Under the pieces are notes generated by a model. The model worked only from the letters and a program-made list of their open reading frames with translations. It was not told where the DNA came from and made no database searches. The translations under genes were made by a program, and so were the position numbers. Below, piece after piece: positions 1-6,214 of a stretch of 6,681 bases of DNA; positions within the stretch are counted from its first letter, which is position 1; the number at the start of each line of letters is the position of its first letter. The stretch comes from JAAYJR01 sp964563975 (GTDB taxonomy: Bacteria > Bacteroidota > Bacteroidia > Bacteroidales > Prolixibacteraceae). The DNA is taken from the NCBI GenBank assembly GCA_964563975.1, contig CAZLZJ010000085.1:1-6681 (forward strand), read 5' to 3'.

Positions 1-1268
1 CTTTTTCCCCACCAAATTTTTAATCTTTCTAATATTTTCTGCTCCTGCTGGTTTTTTCCGGGGATATAAAATTTTTCATTTTTAATCTCTTCAGGCAGGA
101 ATTCCTGCTCGGTAAAGTTGTCTTCAAAAGAGTGAGCATACTTATAATCTTTTCCATATTCCAACTCTTTCATAAGTTTGGTAGGGGCATTTCTGAGATG
201 TAACGGTACAGGCAGATCACCTGTTTTTCTCACCATCATCTGAGCCTTTTCAATAGCCATATATGCAGAGTTGCTTTTCGGAGATGTAGCAAGGTAAATA
301 GTACACTCAGAAAGAATGATCCTTGATTCGGGGTATCCGATCTGGTGGACAGCATCAAAGGTGCTTTGTGCTATAAGTAAAGCATTCGGATTAGCAAGCC
401 CGATATCTTCTACTGCCAGAATCAGTAATCTTCTGGCAATGAACTTAACATCCTCTCCACCTTCAATCATTCTTGCCAGCCAATATAGAGCAGCATCAGG
501 ATCACTCCCCCTTACACTTTTAATAAATGCTGAAATGATATCGTAATGCATATCTCCTGATTTATCGTAGGTTGCCAGGTTTTTTTGGAGACATTCAGTT
601 ACTGTTTTATCGTTAATTTCAATTTTTTCATTTTCTGTCGAATTGACAATCAGCTCAATAACATTCAGAAGTTTTCGTGCATCGCCACCGGAATAGCGTA
701 GGATTGCCCTCTCTTCTTTAACAACTATATTTTTTGTTTTAAGTATAATATCTCTTTTAATGGCAGATTCTATCAGTTGAAGCAGTTCTTTTTTGTCAAG
801 AGGATTTAGAATGTATACCTGGCATCTTGATAAAAGTGGGGATATTACTTCGAAAGAGGGGTTTTCGGTAGTTGCACCAATAAGTGTTATGGTGCCATTT
901 TCTACAGCCCCAAGAAGTGAATCCTGTTGTGATTTGCTAAACCGGTGTATTTCATCAATAAACAGAATAGGGTTTGGTTTATTGAAAAACTGCTGTTTTT
1001 TTGCTTTTTCAATTACTTCCCTTACATCTTTTACTCCGGAATTAATAGCACTTAATGTATAAAATGGCCGTTCAAGGGTGTTTGCAATAATTTTTGCCAG
1101 CGTAGTTTTGCCAACACCCGGAGGGCCCCAGAAAATAATGGAAGGGATATTTCCTGAATCAATCATCTTTCGGAGGGCAGCATTGCTGCCGACCAAATGA
1201 TTCTGGCCTATATATTCATTTAAGTGCTTTGGCCTTAATCTTTCAGCCAAAGGCTGATTACTGCTCAT
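1..1268 (-). CDS. rarA: Replication-associated recombination protein A (RarA/MgsA), AAA+ ATPase, 3' end cut by window edge
   Basis: This gene encodes a cytoplasmic clamp-loader-like AAA+ ATPase of the RarA/MgsA/WRNIP1 family. The family acts at stalled replication forks and gaps and is known to work with single-strand-binding protein. I read 422 intact codons. The start fits the family, because the N-terminus carries the conserved PLAERLRP and GQNHLVG motifs at residues 6-27. The Walker A motif GPPGVGKT lies at about 48-55, the family motif SGVKDVR at about 77-83, Walker B FIDEIHRF at about 103-110, sensor 1 GATTENPSF at about 131-139, and an arginine finger in LLSRC (R148). The sensor 2 region SGGDARKLLN and the C-terminal tetramerisation domain (AVEDIGLANP, AIEKAQ, PVPLHLRNAPT) follow. 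The frame is still open at base 1 just after the typical FYIPG...RLKIWWGK ending, so only a few residues should be missing. The first 11 nt overlap the end of gltA. SD-like purine stretches lie inside gltA at 1271-1275 (too close to the ATG) and 1282-1288 (rather far from it), so translational coupling is plausible. Confidence 0.96.
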   Translation of the reverse strand, partial: MSSNQPLAERLRPKHLNEYIGQNHLVGSNAALRKMIDSGNIPSIIFWGPPGVGKTTLAKIIANTLERPFYTLSAINSGVKDVREVIEKAKKQQFFNKPNPILFIDEIHRFSKSQQDSLLGAVENGTITLIGATTENPSFEVISPLLSRCQVYILNPLDKKELLQLIESAIKRDIILKTKNIVVKEERAILRYSGGDARKLLNVIELIVNSTENEKIEINDKTVTECLQKNLATYDKSGDMHYDIISAFIKSVRGSDPDAALYWLARMIEGGEDVKFIARRLLILAVEDIGLANPNALLIAQSTFDAVHQIGYPESRIILSECTIYLATSPKSNSAYMAIEKAQMMVRKTGDLPVPLHLRNAPTKLMKELEYGKDYKYAHSFEDNFTEQEFLPEEIKNEKFYIPGKNQQEQKILERLKIWWGK

Positions 1269-2583
1269 CACCTTCGATCAGTCCTTCTACTTTATTTTTG
1301 TACCATTCAAGAGGATGTGAAGTAGGACGCTCAATCGGCATGCCGTAAACACGGTCGTTAATCAGCGATGCCAGCACACCTAATGCTCTTGACACCCCGA
1401 ACAAAACAGTGTAAAATGTGTACTCTTTTATTCCATAATGATATAAAAGAGAACCGCTGTATGCATCTACGTTCGGCCATGGATTTTTGATCTTGCCAAT
1501 TTTTGACAGGATAGGCGGAACTATTTTATACAATTGATTTACGATATCAATCATAGGCTCGTCCTTGATATATCTTTCTGCAAATTCTTGTTGCACCGTA
1601 AATCTTGGATCGGTTTTACGCAGGACAGCATGTCCGTACCCAGGGATTACCCTTCCTTCTTCCAAAGTCTGTTTACAATACGTAGCAATCTGTTCATCAG
1701 TAGGAGCATCTGTATCTATATCCTCTATCATCTGGAATATCCAGTGGATAACATCCTGGTTTGCAAATCCGTGTAAAGGTCCTGAAAGTCCGGTCATAGC
1801 TGCTGCATAAGCATAATAAGGATTACTTAGGGCAGAACCTACCAAATGAGAAGCATGCGCCGATACATTTCCTCCTTCATGATCGGCATGGATAACCATA
1901 TAGAGGCGAAATAAACGACGTATATCTTCTGAGTCAAAACCCATCATATGAGCCAGGTTTCCTGCCCAGTCGAGGCGCGGATTAAACCCTATCTGAACAT
2001 CATTATAAAAACAGCGGCGATAGATATATGCGGCAATACGTGGAAGCCTGGCAATAAGGTTCATTACATCCTCATAGGTTGAGTCCCAGAAATACTGCTT
2101 ATTAACTCCTGCCCTGTATGCTTTTTGAAAAATTGATTCAGTGGCCATTGCCAGGATGGCGACTGTAAATTGTGTCATGGGCCTTGAACTTTTTGGCATT
2201 GCATCAATTACGTCATATACATGTTGAGGTATATGCGACCTTGTTGCAAAGTCTTTGGAAAGGTTCATTACATCTTCATGCTTAGGAATTTCACCAATCA
2301 GCATCAGATAAAAAAGTCCTTCCGGCAGGGGTTCACCGTCTTTTGATATTTTTGGAAGTTTTTCACGCAGCTCAGGTATTGAATACCCTTTAAATCTGAT
2401 CCCATCATTGGGGTCTAATTTTGATGTGTCAGTAACTAACAAGGGTATTCCTTTCATCCCTGAAAGTACTTGTCCCAAAGAAATTTCAGCGATAACCTTA
2501 TCACCATGATCCTTTTTTATTCTTTGAAATTCCTTGGAAGCTTTGCTGGCCTTTTTAAAAAATCGGTACTTTATATATTCCAT
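1258..2583 (-). CDS. gltA: Citrate synthase, mitochondrial-like (eukaryotic) type
   Basis: This enzyme condenses acetyl-CoA with oxaloacetate to citrate, the entry step of the Krebs cycle, in the cytoplasm. The 441-residue protein resembles animal mitochondrial citrate synthase along its whole length, more than the NADH-regulated hexameric enzyme of E. coli. Examples are IHADHEGGNVSAH at 231-243, GPLHGFANQ at 268-276, PGYGHAVLRKTDPR at 314-327, NPWPNVDAYSG at 367-377 and GVSRALGVLA at 396-405. The catalytic triad is complete: H271, H318 and D373, matching H274, H320 and D375 of the pig enzyme. The substrate-binding arginines R327, R399 and R419 are also present. There is no mitochondrial presequence. 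The ATG at 2583 fits the expected N-terminus, although no strong ribosome-binding site precedes it (only a weak purine stretch, AAGAG). It lies 21 nt after icd in the same operon and its stop codon is inside rarA. That it is a dimer without NADH inhibition is an inference from family type. Confidence 0.97.
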   Translation of the reverse strand: MEYIKYRFFKKASKASKEFQRIKKDHGDKVIAEISLGQVLSGMKGIPLLVTDTSKLDPNDGIRFKGYSIPELREKLPKISKDGEPLPEGLFYLMLIGEIPKHEDVMNLSKDFATRSHIPQHVYDVIDAMPKSSRPMTQFTVAILAMATESIFQKAYRAGVNKQYFWDSTYEDVMNLIARLPRIAAYIYRRCFYNDVQIGFNPRLDWAGNLAHMMGFDSEDIRRLFRLYMVIHADHEGGNVSAHASHLVGSALSNPYYAYAAAMTGLSGPLHGFANQDVIHWIFQMIEDIDTDAPTDEQIATYCKQTLEEGRVIPGYGHAVLRKTDPRFTVQQEFAERYIKDEPMIDIVNQLYKIVPPILSKIGKIKNPWPNVDAYSGSLLYHYGIKEYTFYTVLFGVSRALGVLASLINDRVYGMPIERPTSHPLEWYKNKVEGLIEGDEQ

Positions 2584-2604
2584 ACTCTTATCTGATTCAA
2601 ATTG

Positions 2605-3834
2605 CTAAAATAATATTCTCTTTTTTAGATTAACATCAAGTTCTTCCAGAAATTGCATTGTTGTTAAATAATGTTCTTCTGTAAGGTTTTTGCCATGAAT
2701 AATTAATGCCAGGTCTTTAGTCATTTTACCTGCCTCAACTGTTTCGATACAAACTTTTTCAAGTGAATCTGCAAAATTTATAAGTTGTGAGTTTCCATCA
2801 AGCTTAGCTCTGAATGCCAATCCGCGGGTCCATGCAAAAATTGAAGCAATTGGATTGGTTGAAGTAGAGTTGCCTTTTTGGTGTTGCCTGAAATGTCTCG
2901 TTACAGTGCCGTGAGCAGCTTCAGCCTCCATAGTTCTGCCATCAGGTGTGATAAGGACTGAAGTCATAAGACCGAGTGAGCCAAAGCCTTGTGCAACTAT
3001 ATCGCTTTGTACATCACCATCATAATTTTTACAAGCCCAGACAAAGCCGCCTTCCCATTTAAGGGCAGCTGCTACCATATCGTCGATCAGTCTGTGTTCG
3101 TATGTTATTCCCAATTCCCGGAACCTGTCTTTATACTCCTGCTCGTATATTTCCTGAAAAATATCTTTAAAGCGCCCATCATATCTCTTCAGGATTGTAT
3201 TTTTAGTAGAGAGATAGAGAGGCCATTTTTTTATTACAGCCTGATTCATACAGGCACGGGCAAATCCGCGAATCGATTTATCAGTATTGTACATTGCCAT
3301 AGCCACGCCGTCATCTTCAAAATGGTATACCTCGTGTGATATTGATTCACTTTTATCATCAGGAGTGAAAGTAATTGTTAGTTTTCCCTTCCCTTTAACA
3401 GTAAAATCGGTAGCTTTATACTGATCTCCAAATGCATGACGACCTATACATATTGGTTCCTTCCAGCCCGGCACTAAGCGGGGGATATTATTAATAACAA
3501 TGGGCTCACGGAATACCGTACCACCAAGTATATTTCGGATAGTACCGTTAGGCGATTTCCACATATGTTTAAGTCCGAACTCCTCTACCCGTGCCTCATC
3601 AGGCGTGATGGTGGCGCATTTCACACCAACCCCGTATTTTTTTATTGCATGAGCTGCATCAACAGTTATCTGGTCATCAGTAGAATCACGGCTTTCTATT
3701 CCCAAATCATAATATTTAAGGTCAATATCAAGATATGGAAGTATCAGTTTCTCTTTAATAAAACTCCATATGACTCGTGTCATTTCGTCTCCGTCCAGTT
3801 CCACCACCGGATTCAGTACTTTAATTTTTTGCAT
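2605..3834 (-). CDS. icd: Isocitrate dehydrogenase, NADP-dependent, eukaryotic IDH1/IDH2 type
   Basis: This enzyme oxidatively decarboxylates isocitrate to 2-oxoglutarate, forming NADPH and supplying the carbon skeleton of glutamate. The 409-residue protein aligns almost without gaps to human cytosolic IDH1, quite unlike the E. coli-type enzyme. Substrate-binding positions are intact: T77, S94, N96, R100, R109, R132 (in the motif IGRHAFGD) and Y139, together with K211 (in STKNTILK), D251, D274 and D278 (in NYDGDVQSD), which ligate the metal or act in catalysis. NADP contacts are visible in AAHGTVTRH at 306-314 (H308 and R313, matching H309 and R314 of human IDH1), so NADP rather than NAD is the expected cofactor. 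The chosen ATG gives an N-terminus of exactly the family length, with VVELDGDEMTR at 10-20. It starts 12 nt after the aconitase stop codon and ends 21 nt before gltA, so the three are almost certainly cotranscribed. Linkage to aconitase and citrate synthase is known in Bacteroides fragilis. Confidence 0.97.
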   Translation of the reverse strand: MQKIKVLNPVVELDGDEMTRVIWSFIKEKLILPYLDIDLKYYDLGIESRDSTDDQITVDAAHAIKKYGVGVKCATITPDEARVEEFGLKHMWKSPNGTIRNILGGTVFREPIVINNIPRLVPGWKEPICIGRHAFGDQYKATDFTVKGKGKLTITFTPDDKSESISHEVYHFEDDGVAMAMYNTDKSIRGFARACMNQAVIKKWPLYLSTKNTILKRYDGRFKDIFQEIYEQEYKDRFRELGITYEHRLIDDMVAAALKWEGGFVWACKNYDGDVQSDIVAQGFGSLGLMTSVLITPDGRTMEAEAAHGTVTRHFRQHQKGNSTSTNPIASIFAWTRGLAFRAKLDGNSQLINFADSLEKVCIETVEAGKMTKDLALIIHGKNLTEEHYLTTMQFLEELDVNLKKRILF

Positions 3835-3846
3835 ATTAAATCAGTG

Positions 3847-6108
3847 TTAATTATTCTGTTTTCTAATCAGATTAAGAGCCGATCCTGCTTTGAACCAGTC
3901 AATTTGTTGTCTGTTGTATGTATGATTCAGTATAATATTATCTTTTGAACCGTTTTGATGAATAACTTCAAGAGTCAGCTGTTTTTCAGGAGCAAATTTC
4001 TCCAGATCAACAAAATTAAATAAATCATCTTCCTCAATCAGGTTATAATCTTTTTCATTCTCAAAAGTTAAAGCCAGCATCCCTTGCTTTTTTAAGTTAG
4101 TTTCATGAATTCTTGCAAATGATTTAACAATCACAGCTTTTACCCCCAGATGTCGAGGCTCCATGGCTGCATGCTCACGTGATGAGCCTTCGCCATAATT
4201 ATGATCACCCATTACAATAGTAGGTACTCCTGCTTTTTTATAAAATCGTTGCACGTCAGGTACATTTCCATATTCACCTGTCAGGAGGTTTTTTACTTTG
4301 TTGGTTTCATTATTAAATGCATTTACAGCACCAATAAGAAGGTTATTTGAAATATTATCAAGATGCCCCCGGAATCTTAACCAGGGACCGGCCATTGAAA
4401 TATGGTCAGTCGTACATTTACCCAAAGTCTTAATAAGCAGTCTTGCTCCGGTAATATTCTTTCCATCCCAGGCTTTAAAAGGCGTAAGGAGTTGCAATCT
4501 TTTTGAATTTGGATCAACAATTACTTCTATTTTTGAACCATCTTTAGCCGGTGCCTTATACCCTCTGTCTTTTACATCAAATCCTTTAACAGGCAGTTCG
4601 AATCCTTCGGGAGGGTCCAGTTTTATTTTTTCACCTTTGTTGTTGGAAATTGTATCGGTCAGCGGATTAAAATCCAATCGTCCGGCAATAGCCAAAGCTG
4701 TTACTAATTCCGGAGAAGTAACAAATGCATGTGTATTTGGATTTCCGTCATTCCGCTTTGAGAAATTCCGGTTAAATGAGTGTACAATAGTGTTTTTTTT
4801 ATTTTTATCAGCACCCTCACGCGCCCATTGCCCGATACATGGTCCGCAAGCATTTGCAAATACCCTGCCTCCCAATTTTTCAAAAATATCAATATATCCG
4901 TCACGGTCGATAGTGTACCTTATCTGTTCCGAACCCGGAGTAACAGTAAAATCAGCTTTAGCTTTAAGGCCTTTTTCAACAGCTTGTTTAGCAATAGATG
5001 CAGCTCTTGATATATCTTCATAAGAGGAGTTGGTGCAGCTACCGATCAGCCCGGCCGAAACTTCCGGCGGCCAATCGTTCCTTTGTACTGTTTCTTTCAT
5101 TTTAGAAACAGGAGTAGCTAAATCAGGGGTAAACGGTCCGTTGATATAAGGTTCCAGCTCTGAAAGATTAATTTCAATAAGCTGATCGTAATATTTTTCC
5201 GGTTGTTGAGCTATTTCCCGGTCAGCTGAAAGTATATCCTTGATTTCAGAAGCCATTTCAGCAATTTTGCTACGTCCGGTAGCTTTCAGGTAGCGGGCCA
5301 TACTGTCGTCAAACTCGAAAAGGCTTGTTGTAGCCCCCACTTCAGCTCCCATATTACAGATTGTACCTTTTCCTGTTGCCGAGAAAGATTTAGCCCCTTC
5401 TCCAAAATATTCAATAATTGCTCCGGTACCCCCTTTGACAGTAAGGATACCCGCTACTTTCAGGATAATATCTTTTGGTGATGTCCAGCCGCTTAATTTA
5501 CCGGTCAGCTTAATGCCAATAAGTTTTGGCATTCTCAGTTCCCATGGCATTCCTGCCATTACGTCTACAGCATCGGCCCCGCCAACCCCAATTGCCACCA
5601 TTCCAAGTCCTCCGGCATTGGGAGTATGCGAGTCGGTTCCAATCATCATTCCACCGGGGAAAGCATAGTTCTCTAATACAACCTGATGAATAATACCGGC
5701 ACCCGGTTTCCAAAAATCGATTCCATATTTATCAGAAACCGATTCCAAAAAATCAAAAACTTCTTTATTGGTATTAAGGGCAGCATTAAGGTCTTCTTTT
5801 CCATTAATGCGGGCTTGTATAAGATGGTCGCAATGTACCGTTGAAGGGACTGCAGTGGTCTCTTTACCGGAGTTCATAAATTGGAGTAAGGCCATCTGTG
5901 CCGTTGCATCCTGCATTGCCACCCTGTCGGGCGCAAAGTCAACATAATTCTCTCCGCGGTTAAAAGCTTTGAGCTCTTTATTATCATAAAGATGAGTATA
6001 TAATATTTTTTCCGCATAAGTAAGCGGTCTGTTCAGTTTCTTTCTGATAGTATCAATTTTATCGGGTAGTTGTTTGTACACTTTTTGAATCACCTCTAAA
6101 TCAAACAT
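3847..6108 (-). CDS. acnA: Aconitate hydratase (aconitase), mitochondrial-like type, [4Fe-4S] enzyme
   Basis: This enzyme reversibly isomerises citrate to isocitrate through cis-aconitate using a [4Fe-4S] cluster. The 753-residue protein is close to animal mitochondrial aconitase (ACO2) throughout and lacks the features of the longer AcnA/IRP and of the AcnB groups. The three cluster cysteines are C358 (in GLIGSCTNSS) and C421 and C424 (in NACGPCIGQW). Active-site residues corresponding to pig D100, H101, H147, D165 and H167 are found at D94, H95, H141, D159 and H161. R447, R452, R580, S642 and R644 (in GEGSSREHAAMEPRH) are also present. The N-terminal numbering is six lower than in the pig enzyme and becomes equal after about residue 300, because of an extra stretch near 290-305. 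No transit peptide is present. It is the first gene of the operon, with a TAnnTTTG promoter element 18 nt upstream of the ATG and an A-rich leader instead of a Shine-Dalgarno sequence. As a solvent-exposed Fe-S enzyme it is expected to be sensitive to oxygen. The symbol follows B. fragilis usage; acn or acnM would also be reasonable. Confidence 0.97.
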   Translation of the reverse strand: MFDLEVIQKVYKQLPDKIDTIRKKLNRPLTYAEKILYTHLYDNKELKAFNRGENYVDFAPDRVAMQDATAQMALLQFMNSGKETTAVPSTVHCDHLIQARINGKEDLNAALNTNKEVFDFLESVSDKYGIDFWKPGAGIIHQVVLENYAFPGGMMIGTDSHTPNAGGLGMVAIGVGGADAVDVMAGMPWELRMPKLIGIKLTGKLSGWTSPKDIILKVAGILTVKGGTGAIIEYFGEGAKSFSATGKGTICNMGAEVGATTSLFEFDDSMARYLKATGRSKIAEMASEIKDILSADREIAQQPEKYYDQLIEINLSELEPYINGPFTPDLATPVSKMKETVQRNDWPPEVSAGLIGSCTNSSYEDISRAASIAKQAVEKGLKAKADFTVTPGSEQIRYTIDRDGYIDIFEKLGGRVFANACGPCIGQWAREGADKNKKNTIVHSFNRNFSKRNDGNPNTHAFVTSPELVTALAIAGRLDFNPLTDTISNNKGEKIKLDPPEGFELPVKGFDVKDRGYKAPAKDGSKIEVIVDPNSKRLQLLTPFKAWDGKNITGARLLIKTLGKCTTDHISMAGPWLRFRGHLDNISNNLLIGAVNAFNNETNKVKNLLTGEYGNVPDVQRFYKKAGVPTIVMGDHNYGEGSSREHAAMEPRHLGVKAVIVKSFARIHETNLKKQGMLALTFENEKDYNLIEEDDLFNFVDLEKFAPEKQLTLEVIHQNGSKDNIILNHTYNRQQIDWFKAGSALNLIRKQNN

Positions 6109-6126
6109 AATCTATATTTTTTTGAG

Positions 6127-6134
6127 CAAATATA
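6127..6134 (-). promoter_or_regulatory. Putative -7 promoter element (TAnnTTTG) of the acnA-icd-gltA-rarA operon
   Basis: On the minus strand this reads TATATTTG, a perfect match to the Bacteroidota -7 consensus TAnnTTTG. It lies 18 nt before the acnA ATG, which would give a short leader of roughly 10-15 nt, A-rich (CTCAAAAAAATATAGATT) and without a Shine-Dalgarno motif. The -33 partner is weak: the nearest TTG (minus strand, 6159-6161) is 24 nt away, slightly beyond the usual spacing of about 19-21. The assignment therefore rests mainly on the -7 match and its position. Confidence 0.5.
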
Positions 6135-6177
6135 TAGAAAATATATCTAGCTTAAGGCCAATTATCTTACACTGGCA

Positions 6178-6210
6178 TTTGGATTTAATAAAAGATTTTC
6201 ACTATTTTTG
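6178..6210 (+). promoter_or_regulatory. Putative Bacteroidota-type promoter (TTTG-N21-TAnnTTTG) of the ECF sigma-factor gene
   Basis: A TTTG at 6178-6181 (-33 element) is followed after 21 nt by TATTTTTG at 6203-6210, a perfect TAnnTTTG -7 element. Both motifs and the spacing fit the primary sigma factor promoter of Bacteroidota. The -7 element ends only 4 nt before the ATG at 6215. Transcription would then begin at or almost at the start codon, giving a leaderless or near-leaderless mRNA. In AT-rich DNA such matches can occur by chance. Confidence 0.5.
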
Positions 6211-6214
6211 ATTC

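Larger units (their letters stand above)
6109..6214. other. Divergent intergenic region between acnA and the sigma-factor gene
   Basis: This is the only non-coding stretch of any length in the window (106 nt), and it is strongly AT-rich. It separates the minus-strand acnA-icd-gltA-rarA operon from the plus-strand sigma-factor gene. It holds promoter-like elements for both directions, annotated separately. I see no tRNA, riboswitch-like structure or terminator, as expected for a divergent arrangement where both neighbours begin here. A 6-bp CTTAAG palindrome sits at 6151-6156, too short to call an operator. Confidence 0.85.

Noticed and set aside
793..1062. Open frame on the plus strand opposite rarA
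   Set aside because: It is antisense to the Walker A/B region of rarA, which is clearly the coding frame; no start signal or family resemblance.
2584..2604. Possible terminator or promoter in the icd-gltA gap
   Set aside because: The 21-nt gap has no hairpin followed by a T-run and no TAnnTTTG element, so cotranscription is the simpler reading.
2989..3948. Plus-strand open frames of 116 and 127 codons opposite icd and the icd/acnA junction
   Set aside because: Both are antisense to intact conserved enzymes and rich in residues typical of shadow frames.
4704..4904. Minus-strand open frame of 66 codons within acnA in another frame
   Set aside because: It overlaps the conserved cluster-binding region of aconitase and has no own start signal.
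4298..5023. Open frame of 241 codons on the plus strand inside acnA
   Set aside because: It lies wholly antisense to the well-conserved aconitase gene, shows no recognisable domain and is explained by codon bias of the real gene.
6102..6109. A further TAnnTTTG match (TATGTTTG, minus strand) spanning the acnA start codon
   Set aside because: Transcription from it would begin inside the gene; the G and TTTG come from the ATG and Phe codons, so it is chance.
6155..6178. Imperfect inverted repeat GCCA-N12-TGGC between the divergent promoters
   Set aside because: Arms of four bases with a 12-nt spacer are expected by chance; too little to call an operator without comparative data.
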